A DNA stretch of 64,000 nt from Paralithodes platypus (GCA_032716605.1 CM064495.1:41713946-41777945), one strand, 5' to 3'. Shown: positions 11,028 through 21,104, counted from the stretch's first letter. Notes: a model not told the origin generated them from the letters alone. Made by a program: numbers and translations.

Positions 11028-11524
11028 CTGAACTGGCCACTTTTGGGCGATTGTATTCAGCCAGGAATCAACAGGCTTCGAACTATCTCACTTAACCCTT
11101 CCAACCACCACAGATCCTTCTTAAGGGGAGATTTCCACTTGAGGGAGTTTTTTCTTGACTCCTTTCTCCCTCATGTTTAGCCCCATTGCTTTTCTAATTT
11201 TAAGACGTTCGCCCCATTATTTTCATGATTTTAAGAACTTTCAACCCATTTCTGTCAATTTTAAGATCTTTCGTGCAATTTAGGTGTCGATTTTATCCTG
11301 GTGAGCGATAGCGAGCCTGTATTTTAAGAGGAACCGGCTTTCAGCCGGGACATTTTTCTACCGAAAAATGTACAAATTTATCTTGAAAGGGGCTCAAGGG
11401 GGTGTAATTTTAAGATTGATGAAAACGTAGGGAACAAACTAAATACCTCCCCTTAAACTGCACAACATCGTCAAATACAGGTAGAATATACCCAAGAGGA
11501 CGTCGCGGGTACGGAAGGGGTTAA
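11028..11524 (+). mobile_element. TT-C MITE split by TT-A copy 7
   Basis: The left half is 11028-11124 (TTAACCTCTTCTGAACTGG...) and the right half 11453-11524 (...GGTACGGAAGGGGTTAA). Removing the inserted TT-A at 11121-11456 and one TTAA gives a normal TT-C interior, as at 43219-43433. This orders the events: TT-C first, TT-A later. Confidence 0.8.
11121..11456 (+). mobile_element. TT-A MITE, copy 7, nested in TT-C
   Basis: TTAA-bounded 336-bp copy of the CCGGCT-TTC-AGCCGG subtype. Flanking TT-C sequence reads CAGATCCTTC before it and ACTGCACAACATCGTC after it. This matches the continuous CAGATCCTTC...TGCATAATATCGTC of uninterrupted TT-C copies, so insertion duplicated exactly TTAA. Confidence 0.88.
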
Positions 11525-11689
11525 TTGCATCCCACCTCAGACAGAAATTGCAGCAGTAAATATTTAAATAAACTTGGCCAAACCTGCAGTAGCCTTTGTT
11601 GGAAGCCAGGAGATTAATTCAGATTATATTATACAAAAAAAAGAATAAAAATAAAAAATAAAAAAATAAAAACACTTAATGGTCGTATT
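11525..11689. other. Spacer, A-rich
   Basis: Unique-looking sequence ending in an A-rich stretch (11633-11672) that leads into a tandem repeat. No gene is recognised. Confidence 0.4.
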
Positions 11690-11815
11690 TACTTGCTCAT
11701 TTACTCGTATTTACTCGTATTTAATCGTATTTACTTGCTCATTTACTCGTATTTACTCGTATTTACTCGTATTTACTCGTATTTACTTGCTCATTTCTGT
11801 ATTGTTTTTGTTTTT
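11690..11815. repeat. 10-bp TCGTATTTAC tandem repeat
   Basis: About ten units of ACTCGTATTT with GCTCATTTAC variants. The same GTATTTATTTGCTCATTT words end the 9190-10434 array and precede GACCTCCATCA in both places, so the two tandem arrays sit next to the same repeat family end. Confidence 0.8.
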
Positions 11816-11818
11816 ATT

Positions 11819-12115
11819 AGTTTCCTCCCTAGACCTCCATCAAGCTTAATAACCCCCGACCCTCCTTCAAGATATATTTGTACATTTTTCGATAGAAAAA
11901 TGTCCCGGCCGAAGGCCGATTCCTCTTAAATTACAGGCTCGCTATCGCTTGCCAGGAAAAAATCGACACGAAGTCTTATTATTGACAAAGAAATGGGGCG
12001 AAAGATCTAAAAATCACCAAACTAATGGGGCAAACGTCTTAAGATCTGAAACCTAATGAGGCTAAAAACATGAGGAAGAAGGGTGTCCAGCAAAAAACCG
12101 ACCATCTCCCCTTAA
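11819..12115 (-). mobile_element. TT-A-related MITE, copy 8 (variant end)
   Basis: Minus orientation, from TTTCCTCCCTAGACCTCCAT to GACCATCTCCCCTTAA. It carries GGCTCGCTATCGCTTGCC and the CGGCC hairpin. The outer TTAAGGGGAGG of the right terminus is missing, so only one TTAA boundary remains. Confidence 0.75.
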
Positions 12116-12226
12116 GTATAACGTTAGTGGTGACCCCGTGCCCTCATCATGATAATACCGTGTATTAAACCTGCAGGCGGATGTTGTCGATGGTATTATC
12201 AGAACACAGATGACCTCGCTATCCAC

Positions 12227-12228
<2 letters not shown>

Positions 12229-12263
<35 letters not shown>

Positions 12264-12331
12264 ACACACACGCACACACACACCATTCCCCTCCCCCCAC
12301 CCACCCCACACACACACACACACACACGCGG
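12229..12331. repeat. Poly-A followed by (CA)n
   Basis: About 33 A residues are followed by CA-rich sequence with C-runs. Lys-rich and His/Thr-rich frames here are artefacts. No upstream retroposon body is recognised. Confidence 0.9.
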
Positions 12332-12461
12332 GAAAATCAGTACCATGTCAGAGAGGAATTTAACTTGCAATAATTTACAACACACACTTTTTGCTTTGTA
12401 CAGATGTTATTTCGATATGATAACTTTGGTAAATGTAATAGGCGATGGGTGTATTGGTCCC

Positions 12462-12612
<151 letters not shown>

Positions 12613-12672
12613 GGTTATACGCTAGGTACTACAGTGGATACATATAATTAATTGATGACTGGCGTATTATGT

Positions 12673-13013
12673 TTAAGGGGAGATTTCCACCTGGAGGATT
12701 TTTGTCTGGACCCCTTTCTCCCTCATGTTTAGCCCCGTTGCTTTTGAGATTTTAAGACGTTTCCCCCATTAGTTTGACGATTTTAAGAACCCTCGCCCCA
12801 TTTAAGTCAATTTTAAGAACATTCGTGCCATTTACAGTAGGTGTCGATTTTTTTCTGGCGAGCGATAGCGAGCCTGTAATTTAAGGGGAATCGGCCTACG
12901 GCCGGGACATTTTTCTACCAAAAAATGTACAAATTTATCTTGAAAGGGGGTCTAGGGGGAGTAATTTTAAGCTTGATGGAAGTCTAGGGAATCAACTAAA
13001 AACCTCCCCTTAA
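12673..13013 (+). mobile_element. TT-A MITE, copy 9
   Basis: TTAA-bounded 341-bp copy. The hairpin loop has changed to TAC (CGGCC-TAC-GGCCG) while the stem is kept. The AT hairpin left side reads ACATTTTTC with CCAAAAAATGT opposite. Confidence 0.85.
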
Positions 13014-13248
13014 CGTGATACCTGTAGAATGTTTGTATGGTTGAAACTACGATGATATTTCTATACTTGTCAAATTTTAAGTACACATATCAGCAATACC
13101 AAGTTTGGTCTATAAAATATCGATGGGGTATTGTGGCTAAATGCTAGGATAGAATCGAACTGTACTTGTTATCAGAGTAAGATAAACCATATTCCGGTAT
13201 ATATGTATATATATTATATACAGTGCAGTACTGTATATAATGACCACC
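13014..13248. other. A+T-rich spacer
   Basis: Contains a short TATATA palindromic tract at about 13200-13240. No gene is recognised. Confidence 0.4.
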
Positions 13249-13250
13249 AT

Positions 13251-13712
13251 ATTTCAACTTGCTAGCTCTATTTCAACTTGCTAACTCTATTTCAACTTGC
13301 TAACTCTATTTCAACTTGCTAGCTCTATTTCAACTTGCTAGCTCTATTTCAACTTGCTAGCTCTATTTCAACTTGCTAACTCTATTTCAACTTGCTAACT
13401 CTATTTCAACTTGCTAACTCTATTTCAACTTGCTAACTCTATTTCAACTTGCTAACTCTATTTCAACTTGCTAGCTCTATTTCAACTTGCTAACTCTATT
13501 TCAACTTGCTAACTCTATTTCAACTTGCTAACTCTATTTCAACTTGCTAGCTCTATTTCAACTTGCTAGCTCTATTTCAACTTGCTAGCTCTATTTCAAC
13601 TTGCTAACTCTATTTCAACTTGCTAGCTCTATTTCAACTTGCTAACTCTATTTCAACTTGCTAGCTCTATTTCAACTTGCTAGCTCTATTTCAACTTGCT
13701 AGCTCTATTTCA
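13251..13712. repeat. 19-bp minisatellite, ~24 units
   Basis: Units read TTTCAACTTGCTARCTCTA, with the only common variation A/G in CTARC. The very low divergence suggests recent expansion. Confidence 0.97.
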
Positions 13713-13802
13713 GGTCGGTATCTGAGAATTTATGGCGACAAATCAATAGTTAAGCACCTAGCTCTTCCTGTGCTGCTGCAGTAGTGTGTAATCCATAAAA
13801 AT

Positions 13803-13836
<34 letters not shown>

Positions 13837-13870
13837 CGTGTGTGTGTGTGTATGTGGATGTGTGTATGTG
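13803..13870. repeat. (CA)n / (TG)n convergent microsatellite
   Basis: CA repeats switch to TATATACGTGTGTG, making a natural inverted repeat centred near 13836. Confidence 0.9.
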
Positions 13871-13890
13871 TAATGATGTGTGCATAATGG

Positions 13891-13963
<73 letters not shown>
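13891..13963. repeat. Poly-G run, ~73 bases
   Basis: An uninterrupted run of about 73 G residues after ATAATGGC. Such runs are rare in assembled genomes; true length is uncertain. Confidence 0.9.
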
Positions 13964-13965
<2 letters not shown>

Positions 13966-14025
13966 GGATGTGGTCGCTCTCTCACGGATGCAGCTTCCCA
14001 CGTCAAGCGTCTGTCTCCATTAATA

Positions 14026-14362
14026 TAAGGGGAGATTTCCACTTGAGGGATTTTTTTTTCTAGACTCCTTTCTCCCTCATGTTTAGCCCCATTGCTTTTC
14101 TAATTTTAAGACGTTCGCCCCATTATTTTGACGATTTTAAGAACTTTCGACCCATTTCTGTCAATTTTAAGAACTTTCGTGCCATTTAGGTGTCGATTTC
14201 ATCCTGGCGAGCGATAGCGAGCCTGTAATTTAAGAGGAACCGGCTTTCAGCCGGGACATTTTTCTACCGAAAAATGTACAAATTTATCTTGAAAGGGGGT
14301 CAAGGGGGTGTAATTTTAAGCTTGATGAAAACGTAGGGAACAAACTAAATACCTCCCCTTAA
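14026..14362 (+). mobile_element. TT-A MITE, copy 10
   Basis: Starts ATAAGGGGAG instead of TTAAGGGGAG, so the left target site has mutated; the right end is CTCCCCTTAA. Core hairpin subtype is CCGGCT-TTC-AGCCGG. Confidence 0.82.
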
Positions 14363-14377
14363 CATACGGCTCAGGAC

Positions 14378-14680
14378 TAAGGGGAGGTTTTTAGTGTGTT
14401 TCCTAGACTTCCATCAAGCTTGAAATTACACCCCCATGACCCCCTTTCAAGATAAATTTGTAAATTTTTCGGTAGAAAAATGTCCCGGGCGAAGGCCGAT
14501 TCCTCTTAAATTACACCTAAATGGGACGACAGGTGTTAAAAGTGACATAAATGGGGTGAAAGTTTTTAAAATCGCCAAACTAATGGGGCGAACGTCTTAA
14601 AATCTCAAAAAGCAATGGGGCTAAACATGAGGGAGAAAGGGGTCAAGACAAAAATCCCTCAAGTGGAAATCTCGCCTTAA
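14378..14680 (-). mobile_element. TT-A MITE, copy 11, core-deleted, with 20-bp direct repeats
   Basis: Minus-orientation copy from CTAAGGGGAGG to TCTCGCCTTAA. The GGCTCGCTATCGCTCGCC block is deleted (TTAAATTACACCTAAATGG joins its flanks). The sequence TTAACATACGGCTCAGGACT occurs on both sides (14359-14378 and 14676-14695). Confidence 0.78.
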
Positions 14681-14756
14681 CATACGGCTCAGGACTAGAA
14701 GGGCCAATGACACAGTACAGTACAGTACATATTTATGGGCATTAACTAATGACTGT

Positions 14757-15003
14757 ACCTAGGGGTTTTGTGGCCTCTGTTTATCTGTTCGTAAACAACT
14801 GATCTCAAGATGATAGGAACTGATTTTCACGAAAGTTTGTGGGCAGATAGGAATTATGCACCAAGGAAGATTGATTCCATTTAGGAGGTGATCGGTAGAG
14901 CGCCTACCTCCGCCAGCGACGGCGGAGGTATGTGCTCTACCAAGTGTTCCTCTAGTTATTATGTGTTTCTTTAGGGTTTTAGTAGCCAATGCCATAAGTT
15001 CAG
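14757..15003. repeat. Unidentified repeat-like element with tRNA-like phrase
   Basis: Holds an internal inverted repeat: GGTAGAGCGCCTACCTCCGCC opposes GGCGGAGGTATGTGCTCTACC across a short spacer at about 14892-14942. Flanks such as CACGAAAGTTTGTGGGCAGATAGG look like a dispersed element rather than a gene. The 78-codon minus frame has no recognised domain. Confidence 0.4.
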
Positions 15004-15027
15004 TTCAGTATGCTACAAAGAGTATAC

Positions 15028-15594
15028 TTAAGGGGAGATAGATGTCCACTTGAGGGATTTTTTTCTTGACTCCTTTCTCCCTCATGTTTAGCCCCATTGT
15101 TTTTCTAATTTTAAGAAGTTTGCCCCATTATTTTGGCGATTTTAAGAACTTTCGCCCCATTTCTGTCAATTTTAAGAACTTTCGTGCCATTTAGGTGTCG
15201 ATTTTTTCCTGGCGAGCGATAGCGATAGCTATCGATAGCTAGCGATAGCGATAGTTGCTCTTAAATTATAGGCTCGCTATTGCTCACCAGGAAAAAATCG
15301 ACACCTTCATGGCACGAAAGGTCTTAAAATTGACCGTAATGGGGCAAAATGTCTTAACATGTCCATTGTCCAAACTACTAGGGCGAACGTCTTAAAATCT
15401 CAAAAGCAATGGGGCTAAACATGAGGGAGAAAGGGGTCCAGAAAAAAATCTCTCAAGCGAGAATGTGAGAGGAACCGGCCTTTGGCCGGGACATTTTTCT
15501 ACCGAAAAATGTACAAATTTATTCTGAAAGGGGGTCTAGGGGGTGTAATTTTAAGCTTGGAGTTATAGGGAAGAAACTAAATACCTCCCCTTAA
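15028..15594 (+). mobile_element. Composite TT-A foldback, copy 12
   Basis: A 567-bp TTAA-bounded unit with the order plus left half, minus left half, plus right half. AAGACCTTTCGTGCC-type sequence occurs forward near 15175 and reverse near 15310. At the turn (15212-15250) lies a GCGATAGC/TATCGATA palindromic cluster. The hairpin at the right is CCGGCC-TTT-GGCCGG. It probably arose by fold-back copying or recombination between two inverted TT-A copies. Confidence 0.8.
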
Positions 15595-15860
15595 TTCATC
15601 AAAAACATTCATAAAATAGCATTGTGATCGGAAGAATAGCTAATGTCATCTTTGTCTCTCCTTGCATTGAAATATGACACTGAACGTTGTCACCTTTCTA
15701 GTACGCATGCCTAACAATATACCAAAGAGGACCAGCATTGCGGTGACGTAGTTGACATACCGGTACTGCATCTCACTTCAGTATCCTTTGTGGGCCATGG
15801 GAATTGCAATTAATCTTAGCCCCCTGACTAACAGACGCATTTTCTGAGCTGGATAAACTC
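15595..15860. other. Spacer, no feature seen
   Basis: Unique-looking; no ORF, RNA gene or repeat is recognised. Confidence 0.4.
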
Positions 15861-16183
15861 ATACATACATACATACATACATACATTTTTTTTTTTTTTT
15901 TTTTTTCCTATATTCCAACTTACTTCCTCTCGGGCATAGGCTGAGAGCCTTAACATTCACCGCTTTACAATGAACAGTGAAGCCCGTGAGGTCTTGTTCC
16001 AGTCTAGGGAGTGAGACATGTGAAGCACGTAGAGTACAACGAGCACCTGCCATCTTGCCTTCACATGAGGCACGGTGCTCACTCATGGCCCGAAATGACC
16101 CCATCTCTGAAGCCACCTCGTTCCCGTGCTTCACTGTCTCACCACCTAGACATACATACATACATACATACATACATACATAC
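15861..16183 (-). mobile_element. Possible retroposon end between two (CATA)n arrays
   Basis: Read on the minus strand, a ~240-bp moderately G+C-rich segment (about 15907-16150) ends in a poly-A run of about 18 (seen as T at 15889-15906). (CATA)n lies on both sides. A poly-A tail followed by the same short repeat as at the 5' side looks like a retroposon inserted in a CATA microsatellite, with the flanking array as target. The body has no recognised domain. Confidence 0.45.
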
Positions 16184-16297
16184 GAAATAAGTGCCGGTTA
16201 TGTCTGGGGGAGGTGGGTGGGGCAGTGGAGGAGTGGGCTGAATCGGAAACTTAGCTTTAGGATGTAACTACTTGGTTGAGCTCTATACATAACAACT

Positions 16298-16484
16298 GTT
16301 AATGTCTTTTTAATATATATTTAGGCGATTTTGTGCAGTTTAAGAAGGACCTGTGGCAGTAAAAATGGTTAAGTGAGATAGTTGGAAGCCTGTTAATCAT
16401 CGGAGGCCCATTTTAAACTGAATAAAATCATCTAACAGTAACCAGAATAATGTTAAAAAGACGTCGCGGTACTGAAGGGGTTAA
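16298..16484 (+). mobile_element. TT-C MITE, left end degraded
   Basis: Contains GCGATTTTGTGCAGTTTAAG, the mirrored AAACTGAATAAAATCATCTAAC and the terminus CGGTACTGAAGGGGTTAA. Closely related to the complete copy at 50012-50226. The left TTAACCCC end is not recognisable. Confidence 0.7.
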
Positions 16485-16547
16485 ATGGATAAATATGTAA
16501 TGCTGTTCGTTATCTTCTATCTCATCTCCTGTAACAAACTCTTCCAT

Positions 16548-17216
16548 GACGTTTATCCCCATCTACTGTAGGTGTCGATTTCTTCCTGGCGAGCGATAGC
16601 GAGCCAGCATTATATGAAGAAATCCGGCTTCGCCGGAGACATTTTTCTATCGAAAAATGTACAAATTTAGCCTGCTGTCAAACAAAAATAAAAAATATGC
16701 TGGCTCGCTACCGCTCACCAGTAAAAAAATTACACCTGGATGGGGATAAACGTCTTAAAACAGTAGGCTGAATGGGGCCAAATGGATACAAGCCAGAGAA
16801 AGATAGAAAAGGACAGAACAAAAACAGGTCACCCCCCTAAAGGATTTTGAAGGTTAGAACAAAAAAATCACTTGAAGATTTTGTAGTCTTCAAGTGATTT
16901 TTTTGTTCTAACCTTCAAAATCCTTTAGGGGGGTGACCTGTTTTTGTTCTGTCCTTTTCTATCTTTCTCTGGCTTGTATCCATTTGGCCCCATTCAGCCT
17001 ACTGTTTTAAGACGTTTATCCCCATCCAGGTGTAATTTTTTACTGGTGAGCGGTAGCGAGCCAGCATATTTTTTATTTTTGTTTGACAGCAGGCTAAATT
17101 TGTACATTTTTCGATAGAAAAATGTCTCCGGCGAAGCCGGATTTCTTCATATAACGCTGGCTCGCTATCGCTCGCCAGGAAGAAATCGACACCTACAGTA
17201 GATGGGGATAAACGTC
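16548..17216. repeat. 669-bp near-perfect palindrome made of two TT-B arms
   Basis: The left arm starts GACGTTTATCCCCATCTACT and the right arm ends AGTAGATGGGGATAAACGTC. About 330 bp mirrors almost perfectly around a loop of TTTTGTAG at 16879-16886. Each arm holds a TT-B element body, and the centre adds about 40 bp of extra arm (AAGGATTTTGAAGGTTAGAA). Even the odd words TACTGGTGAGCGGTAGCGAG and CTACAGTAG are mirrored, so the arms are very young relative to other copies or are kept alike by conversion. Confidence 0.92.
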
Positions 17217-17311
17217 TTAGAATAGTTGGCTGAATGGGGCCGAATGGATACAAGCCAGAGAAAGAGAGAAAAGGACAGAAATAACAAAAAACAGGTCACA
17301 CCCCCCCTTAA
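16918..17311 (+). mobile_element. TT-B foldback MITE, copy 5 (right half of the palindrome)
   Basis: From CCTTTAGGGGGGTGACCTG to ACACCCCCCCTTAA. The left boundary reads TTTAGG instead of TTAAGG. It is very like copy 6 at 28904-29283, which has both TTAA ends. Its inverted partner is the left half of the palindrome, 16548-16843. Confidence 0.8.
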
Positions 17312-17349
17312 TGGTGGACAAAGAACAGCCTTGACCATTCCACCATTAA
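17308..17349. repeat. Small hairpin at TT-B boundary
   Basis: TTAATGGTGGA and TCCACCATTAA form perfect 11-bp arms around a ~20-bp loop, with TTAA at both outer ends. It could be a solo miniature TTAA hairpin or coincidence. Confidence 0.6.
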
Positions 17350-17404
17350 CTACAGTAGTATATAGATAGCACTGTTGAAGGGGAAATAGTTTGGGGAAAA
17401 TTTA

Positions 17405-17460
17405 GCTTATGTTTTTTCATTGACGATTGTTTGGTGGTGTGGTGAAATTAATAACAAAAT
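17405..17460 (+). mobile_element. SINE-3 tail fragment
   Basis: TTTTTCATTGACGATTGTTTGGTGGTGTGGTGAAATTAAT resembles the 3' part of the tRNA-derived SINE at 22309-22448 (TTTCATTAATTTCATTGG, TTTGGTGTTGTGGTGAAATT). The tRNA-like head is absent. Confidence 0.5.
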
Positions 17461-17543
17461 AGAATAGTGTTTACTAATGTGATAGGGTATGTTACATTAG
17501 GTTAGGTCATTGCTATAGGTAGGGTTAGCTTAATTAAGTTTAG

Positions 17544-17875
17544 TTAAGGGGAGGTATTTAGTTTGTTCCCTACATTTTCATCAAGCTTAAAATTACACTC
17601 CGTAGACCCCCTTTCAAGATAAATTTGTACATTTTTCGGTAGAAAAATTTCCCGGCCGGAGGCCGGTTGCTCTTAAATTATAGGCTCGCTATCGCTCGCC
17701 AGGAAAAAATCGACACCTTCATGGCACGAAAGGTCTTAAAATTGACAGTAATGGGGCAAAATGTCTTAACATGTCCAAACTACTAGGGCGAACGTCTTAA
17801 AATCTCAAAAGCAATGGGGCTAAACATGAAGGAGAAAGGGGTCCAGAAAAAAATCTCTCAAGTGGAAATCTCCCC
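17544..17875 (-). mobile_element. TT-A MITE, copy 13, one end lost
   Basis: Minus orientation from GTTAAGGGGAGGTATTTAG to GGAAATCTCCCC, where the terminal TTAA is missing and ACATACG follows. The hairpin loop variant is TCC (CCGGCC-TCC-GGCCGG, read in element orientation). Confidence 0.82.
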
Positions 17876-18054
17876 ACATACGATATACATACTCCTGAGG
17901 ATATCCTCCATTACCGCAGGCTGGAAGACACCCCCCCGGGGTTATCTGCCAGCCTGTGTGTATAATATATAATATGATCATTAGGTTCTGAGTAAGGAAT
18001 GGTCGTGTGGGGCAAACCAAGTAGGGTGTGGTAGTGGTAGGCGGACAGAGTAAG

Positions 18055-18079
18055 ATGTAGAGAGTGTGCTAATGATAGA
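18055..18079 (+). repeat. Isolated 24-bp satellite unit left of LINE insertion
   Basis: ATGTAGAGAGTGTGCTAATG with ATAGA is exactly one unit of the array that starts after the LINE poly-A tail at 18904. It therefore marks the left half of the target. Confidence 0.9.
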
Positions 18080-18903
18080 CCTTTCTAGAATTAATGAATG
18101 GGGACAAGAGAATCTAGTTTCCTTTAATGCACAGAAAACCAAGTACATTCAATTTTCTAACCGACAGAATCTCACTGACTCCCATATATTTTGTAATGAT
18201 GTAAATATTCCCACTTCCCCTAGTATTGACATTCTCGGTGTAACATTAACTACTAACTTGAGCTGGACACATTATGTTAGAAGCATTGCTAAGAATGCCT
18301 CTAAAAAACTGGGACTCCTGTACAGAGTTCGAGAATTCTTCACTGACGAGCAGTTGGCCGTAATATATAAAAGTCATGTGCGCTCTCAGATGGATTACTG
18401 TTCACCTCTGTGGGGTGGAAGTGGAGTGGTTGCATTGAGGCAGTTGGACAAAATTCAAAATAAAGCTATTAGATTAATCAATAACCCTGCAATCACACAG
18501 GACCTTCCTACATTAGCCATACGAAGAAACGTTGCATCCCTTGCATTATTCTACAGATATTTTCACAGCAATTGTTCCGAGGAACTTGCTTCAATTGTGC
18601 CGCCTCTCCACATCTTTCCCCGTAGAACTAGGGCAGCTGAGAGCGCCCATGAATTTACACTTTCTCCTCCACAATGCAGAACTTCTGCTTATCAGAATTC
18701 ATTTATCCCCAGAGCTACTACTCTTTGGAATTCACTTCCCTCGAATTGCTTTCCACAAACTTACAATCAACAAATGTTTAAATCCAGTTGTTACAAACAT
18801 TTTATGAATGGAGGATGCCTTTAGGCACATGGACCTTTTTATTTTATCTGTGTTTTTCCTTGCTCCGTTCATTGTCTCTTAAAAAAAAAAAAAAAAAAAA
18901 AAA
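18080..18903 (+). pseudogene. LINE (Jockey/CR1-like) 3' fragment with poly-A tail
   Basis: A 5'-truncated non-LTR retrotransposon. The plus-strand frame closes at 18824 and encodes the region downstream of the RT active site: INEWGQENLVSFNAQKTKY, IDILGVTL, then SQMDYCSPLWGG and the C-terminal TLWNSLPSNCFPQTY. A 3' UTR of about 57 bp is followed by poly-A (18881-18903). The same family lies at 40602-41690 on the minus strand, nearly identical over the shared part, so both copies are recent. It lacks the catalytic YADD motif and cannot be active. It sits inside the 24-bp satellite: one unit lies before it and about 90 after, giving a ~25-bp apparent target duplication that cannot be told apart from the tandem unit. 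Confidence 0.92.
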
Positions 18904-21064
18904 TGTAGAGAGTGTGCTAATGATAGATGTAGAGAGTGTGCTAATGATAGATGTAGAGAGTGTGCTAATGATAGATGTAGAGTGTGTGCTAATGATAGAT
19001 GTAGAGAGTGTGCTAATGATAGATGTAGAGAGTGTGCTAATGATAGATGTAGAGAGTGTGCTAATGATAGATGTAGAGAGTGTGCTAATGATAGGTGTAG
19101 AGAGTGTGCTAATGATAGATGTAGAGAGTGTGCTAATGATAGATGTAGAGAGTGTGCTAATGATAGATGTAGAGAGTGTGCTAATGATAGATGTAGAGAG
19201 TGTGCTAATGATAGATGTAGAGAGTGTGCTAATGATAGGTGTAGAGAGTGTGCTAATGATAGGTGTAGAGTGTGTGCTAATGATAGATGTAGAGAGTATG
19301 CTAATGATAGATGTAGAGAGTGTGCTAATGATAGATGTAGAGAGTGTGCTAATGGTAGGTGTAGAGAGTGTGCTAATGATAGGTGTAGAGTGTGTGCTAA
19401 TGATAGATGTAGAGAGTGTGCTAATGATAGATGTAGAGTGTGTGCTAATGATAGATGTAGAGAGTGTGCTAATGATAGATGTAGAGTGTGTGCTAATGAT
19501 AGATGTAGAGAGTGTGCTAATGATAGATGTAGAGTGTGCTAATGATAGATGTAGAGAGTGTGCTAATGATAGATGTAGAGAGTGTGCTAATGATAGATGC
19601 AGAGTGTGTGCTAATGATAGATGTAGAGTGTGTGCTAATGATAGATGTAGAGAGTGTGCTAATGATAGATGTAGAGAGTGTGCTAATGATAGATGTAGAG
19701 AGTGTGCTACTGATAGATGTAGAGAGTGTGCTAATGATAGATGTAGAGAGTGTGCTAATGATAGATGTAGAGAGTGTGCTAATGATAGATGTAGAGAGTG
19801 TGCTAATGATAGATGTAGAGTGTGTGCTAATGATAGATGTAGAGAGTGTGCTAATGATAGGTGTAGAGAGTGTGCTAATGATAGATGTAGAGAGTGTGCT
19901 AATGATAGATGTAGAGAGTGTGCTAATGATAGATGTAGAGTGTGTGCTAATGATAGATGTAGAGAGTGTGCTAATGATAGATGTAGAGAGTGTGCTAATG
20001 ATAGATGTAGAGAGTGTGCTAATGATAGATGCAGAGAGTGTGCTAATGATAGATGTAGAGAGTGTGCTAATGATAGATGTAGAGAGTGTGCTAATGATAG
20101 ATGTAGAGAGTGTGCTAATGATAGATGCAGAGAGTGTGCTAATGATAGATGTAGAGAGTGTGCTAATGATATATGCAGAGAGTGTGCTAATGATAGATGT
20201 AGAGAGTGTGCTAATGATAGATGTAGAGAGTGTGCTAATGATAGATGTAGAGAGTGTGCTAATGATAGATGTAGAGAGTGTGCTAATGATAGATGTAGAG
20301 AGTGTGCTAATGATAGATGTAGAGAGTGTGCTACTGATAGATGTAGAGAGTGTGCTAATGATAGATGTAGAGAGTGTGCTAATGATAGATGCAGAGATTG
20401 TGCTACTGATAGATGTAGAGTGTGCTAATGATAGATGTAGAGAGTGTGCTAATGATAGATGTAGAGAGTGTGCTAATGATAGATGTAGAGAGTGTGCTAA
20501 TGATAGATGTAGAGAGAGTGCTAATTATACTATGATAGATGTAGAGAGTGTGCTAATGATAGATGTAGAGAGTGTGCTAATGATAGATGTAGAGAGTGTG
20601 CTAATGATAGATGTAGAGAGTGTGCTAATGATAGATGTAGAGAGTGTGCTAATGATAGGTGTAGAGAGTGTGCTAATGATAGATGTAGAGAGTGTGCTAC
20701 TGATAGATGTAGAGTAAGAGAGTGTGCTAATGATAGATGTAGAGAGTGTGCTAATGATAGGTGTAGAGAGTGTGCTAATGATAGATGTAGAGAGTGTGCT
20801 AATGATAGATGTAGAGAGTGTGCTAATGATAGATGTAGAGAGTGTGCTAATGATAGGTGTAGAGAGTGTGCTAATGATAGATGTAGAGAGTGTGCTAATG
20901 ATAGGTGTAGAGAGTGTGCTAATGATAGATGTAGAGAGTGTGCTACTGATAGATGTAGAGTAAGAGAGTGTGCTAATGATAGATGTAGAGAGTGTGCTAA
21001 TGATAGATGTAGAGTAAGAGAGTGTGCTAATGATAGATGTAGAGAGTGTGCTAATGATAGGTGT
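18904..21064. repeat. 24-bp satellite, ~90 units
   Basis: Units read TGTAGAGAGTGTGCTAATGA plus TAGA. Variants include GAGTG to GTGTG, ATAGATG to ATAGGTG and CTAATG to CTACTG. Because 24 is divisible by three and the units lack stops, long frames (up to 546 codons, octapeptide repeats MIDVESVL or CANDRCRE) run through it. Frame shifts occur wherever a unit is shortened (19535, 20420, 20717), which argues against coding. Variant units with GTAAGAGAG recur at 20714, 20960 and 21014. Confidence 0.95.
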
Positions 21065-21104
21065 TGATCGTAGAATAAATCAGGGTATGGTGTATTTTTG
21101 TTTT

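Noticed and set aside
18788..20963. Long repeat proteins (546, 393 and 186 codons) with MIDVESVL or CANDRCRE octapeptides
   Set aside because: The 24-bp unit is a multiple of three and lacks stops, so open frames are automatic. Several frames are open at once and indel units shift the frame. The first frame also starts inside the LINE 3' UTR and reads through poly-A.
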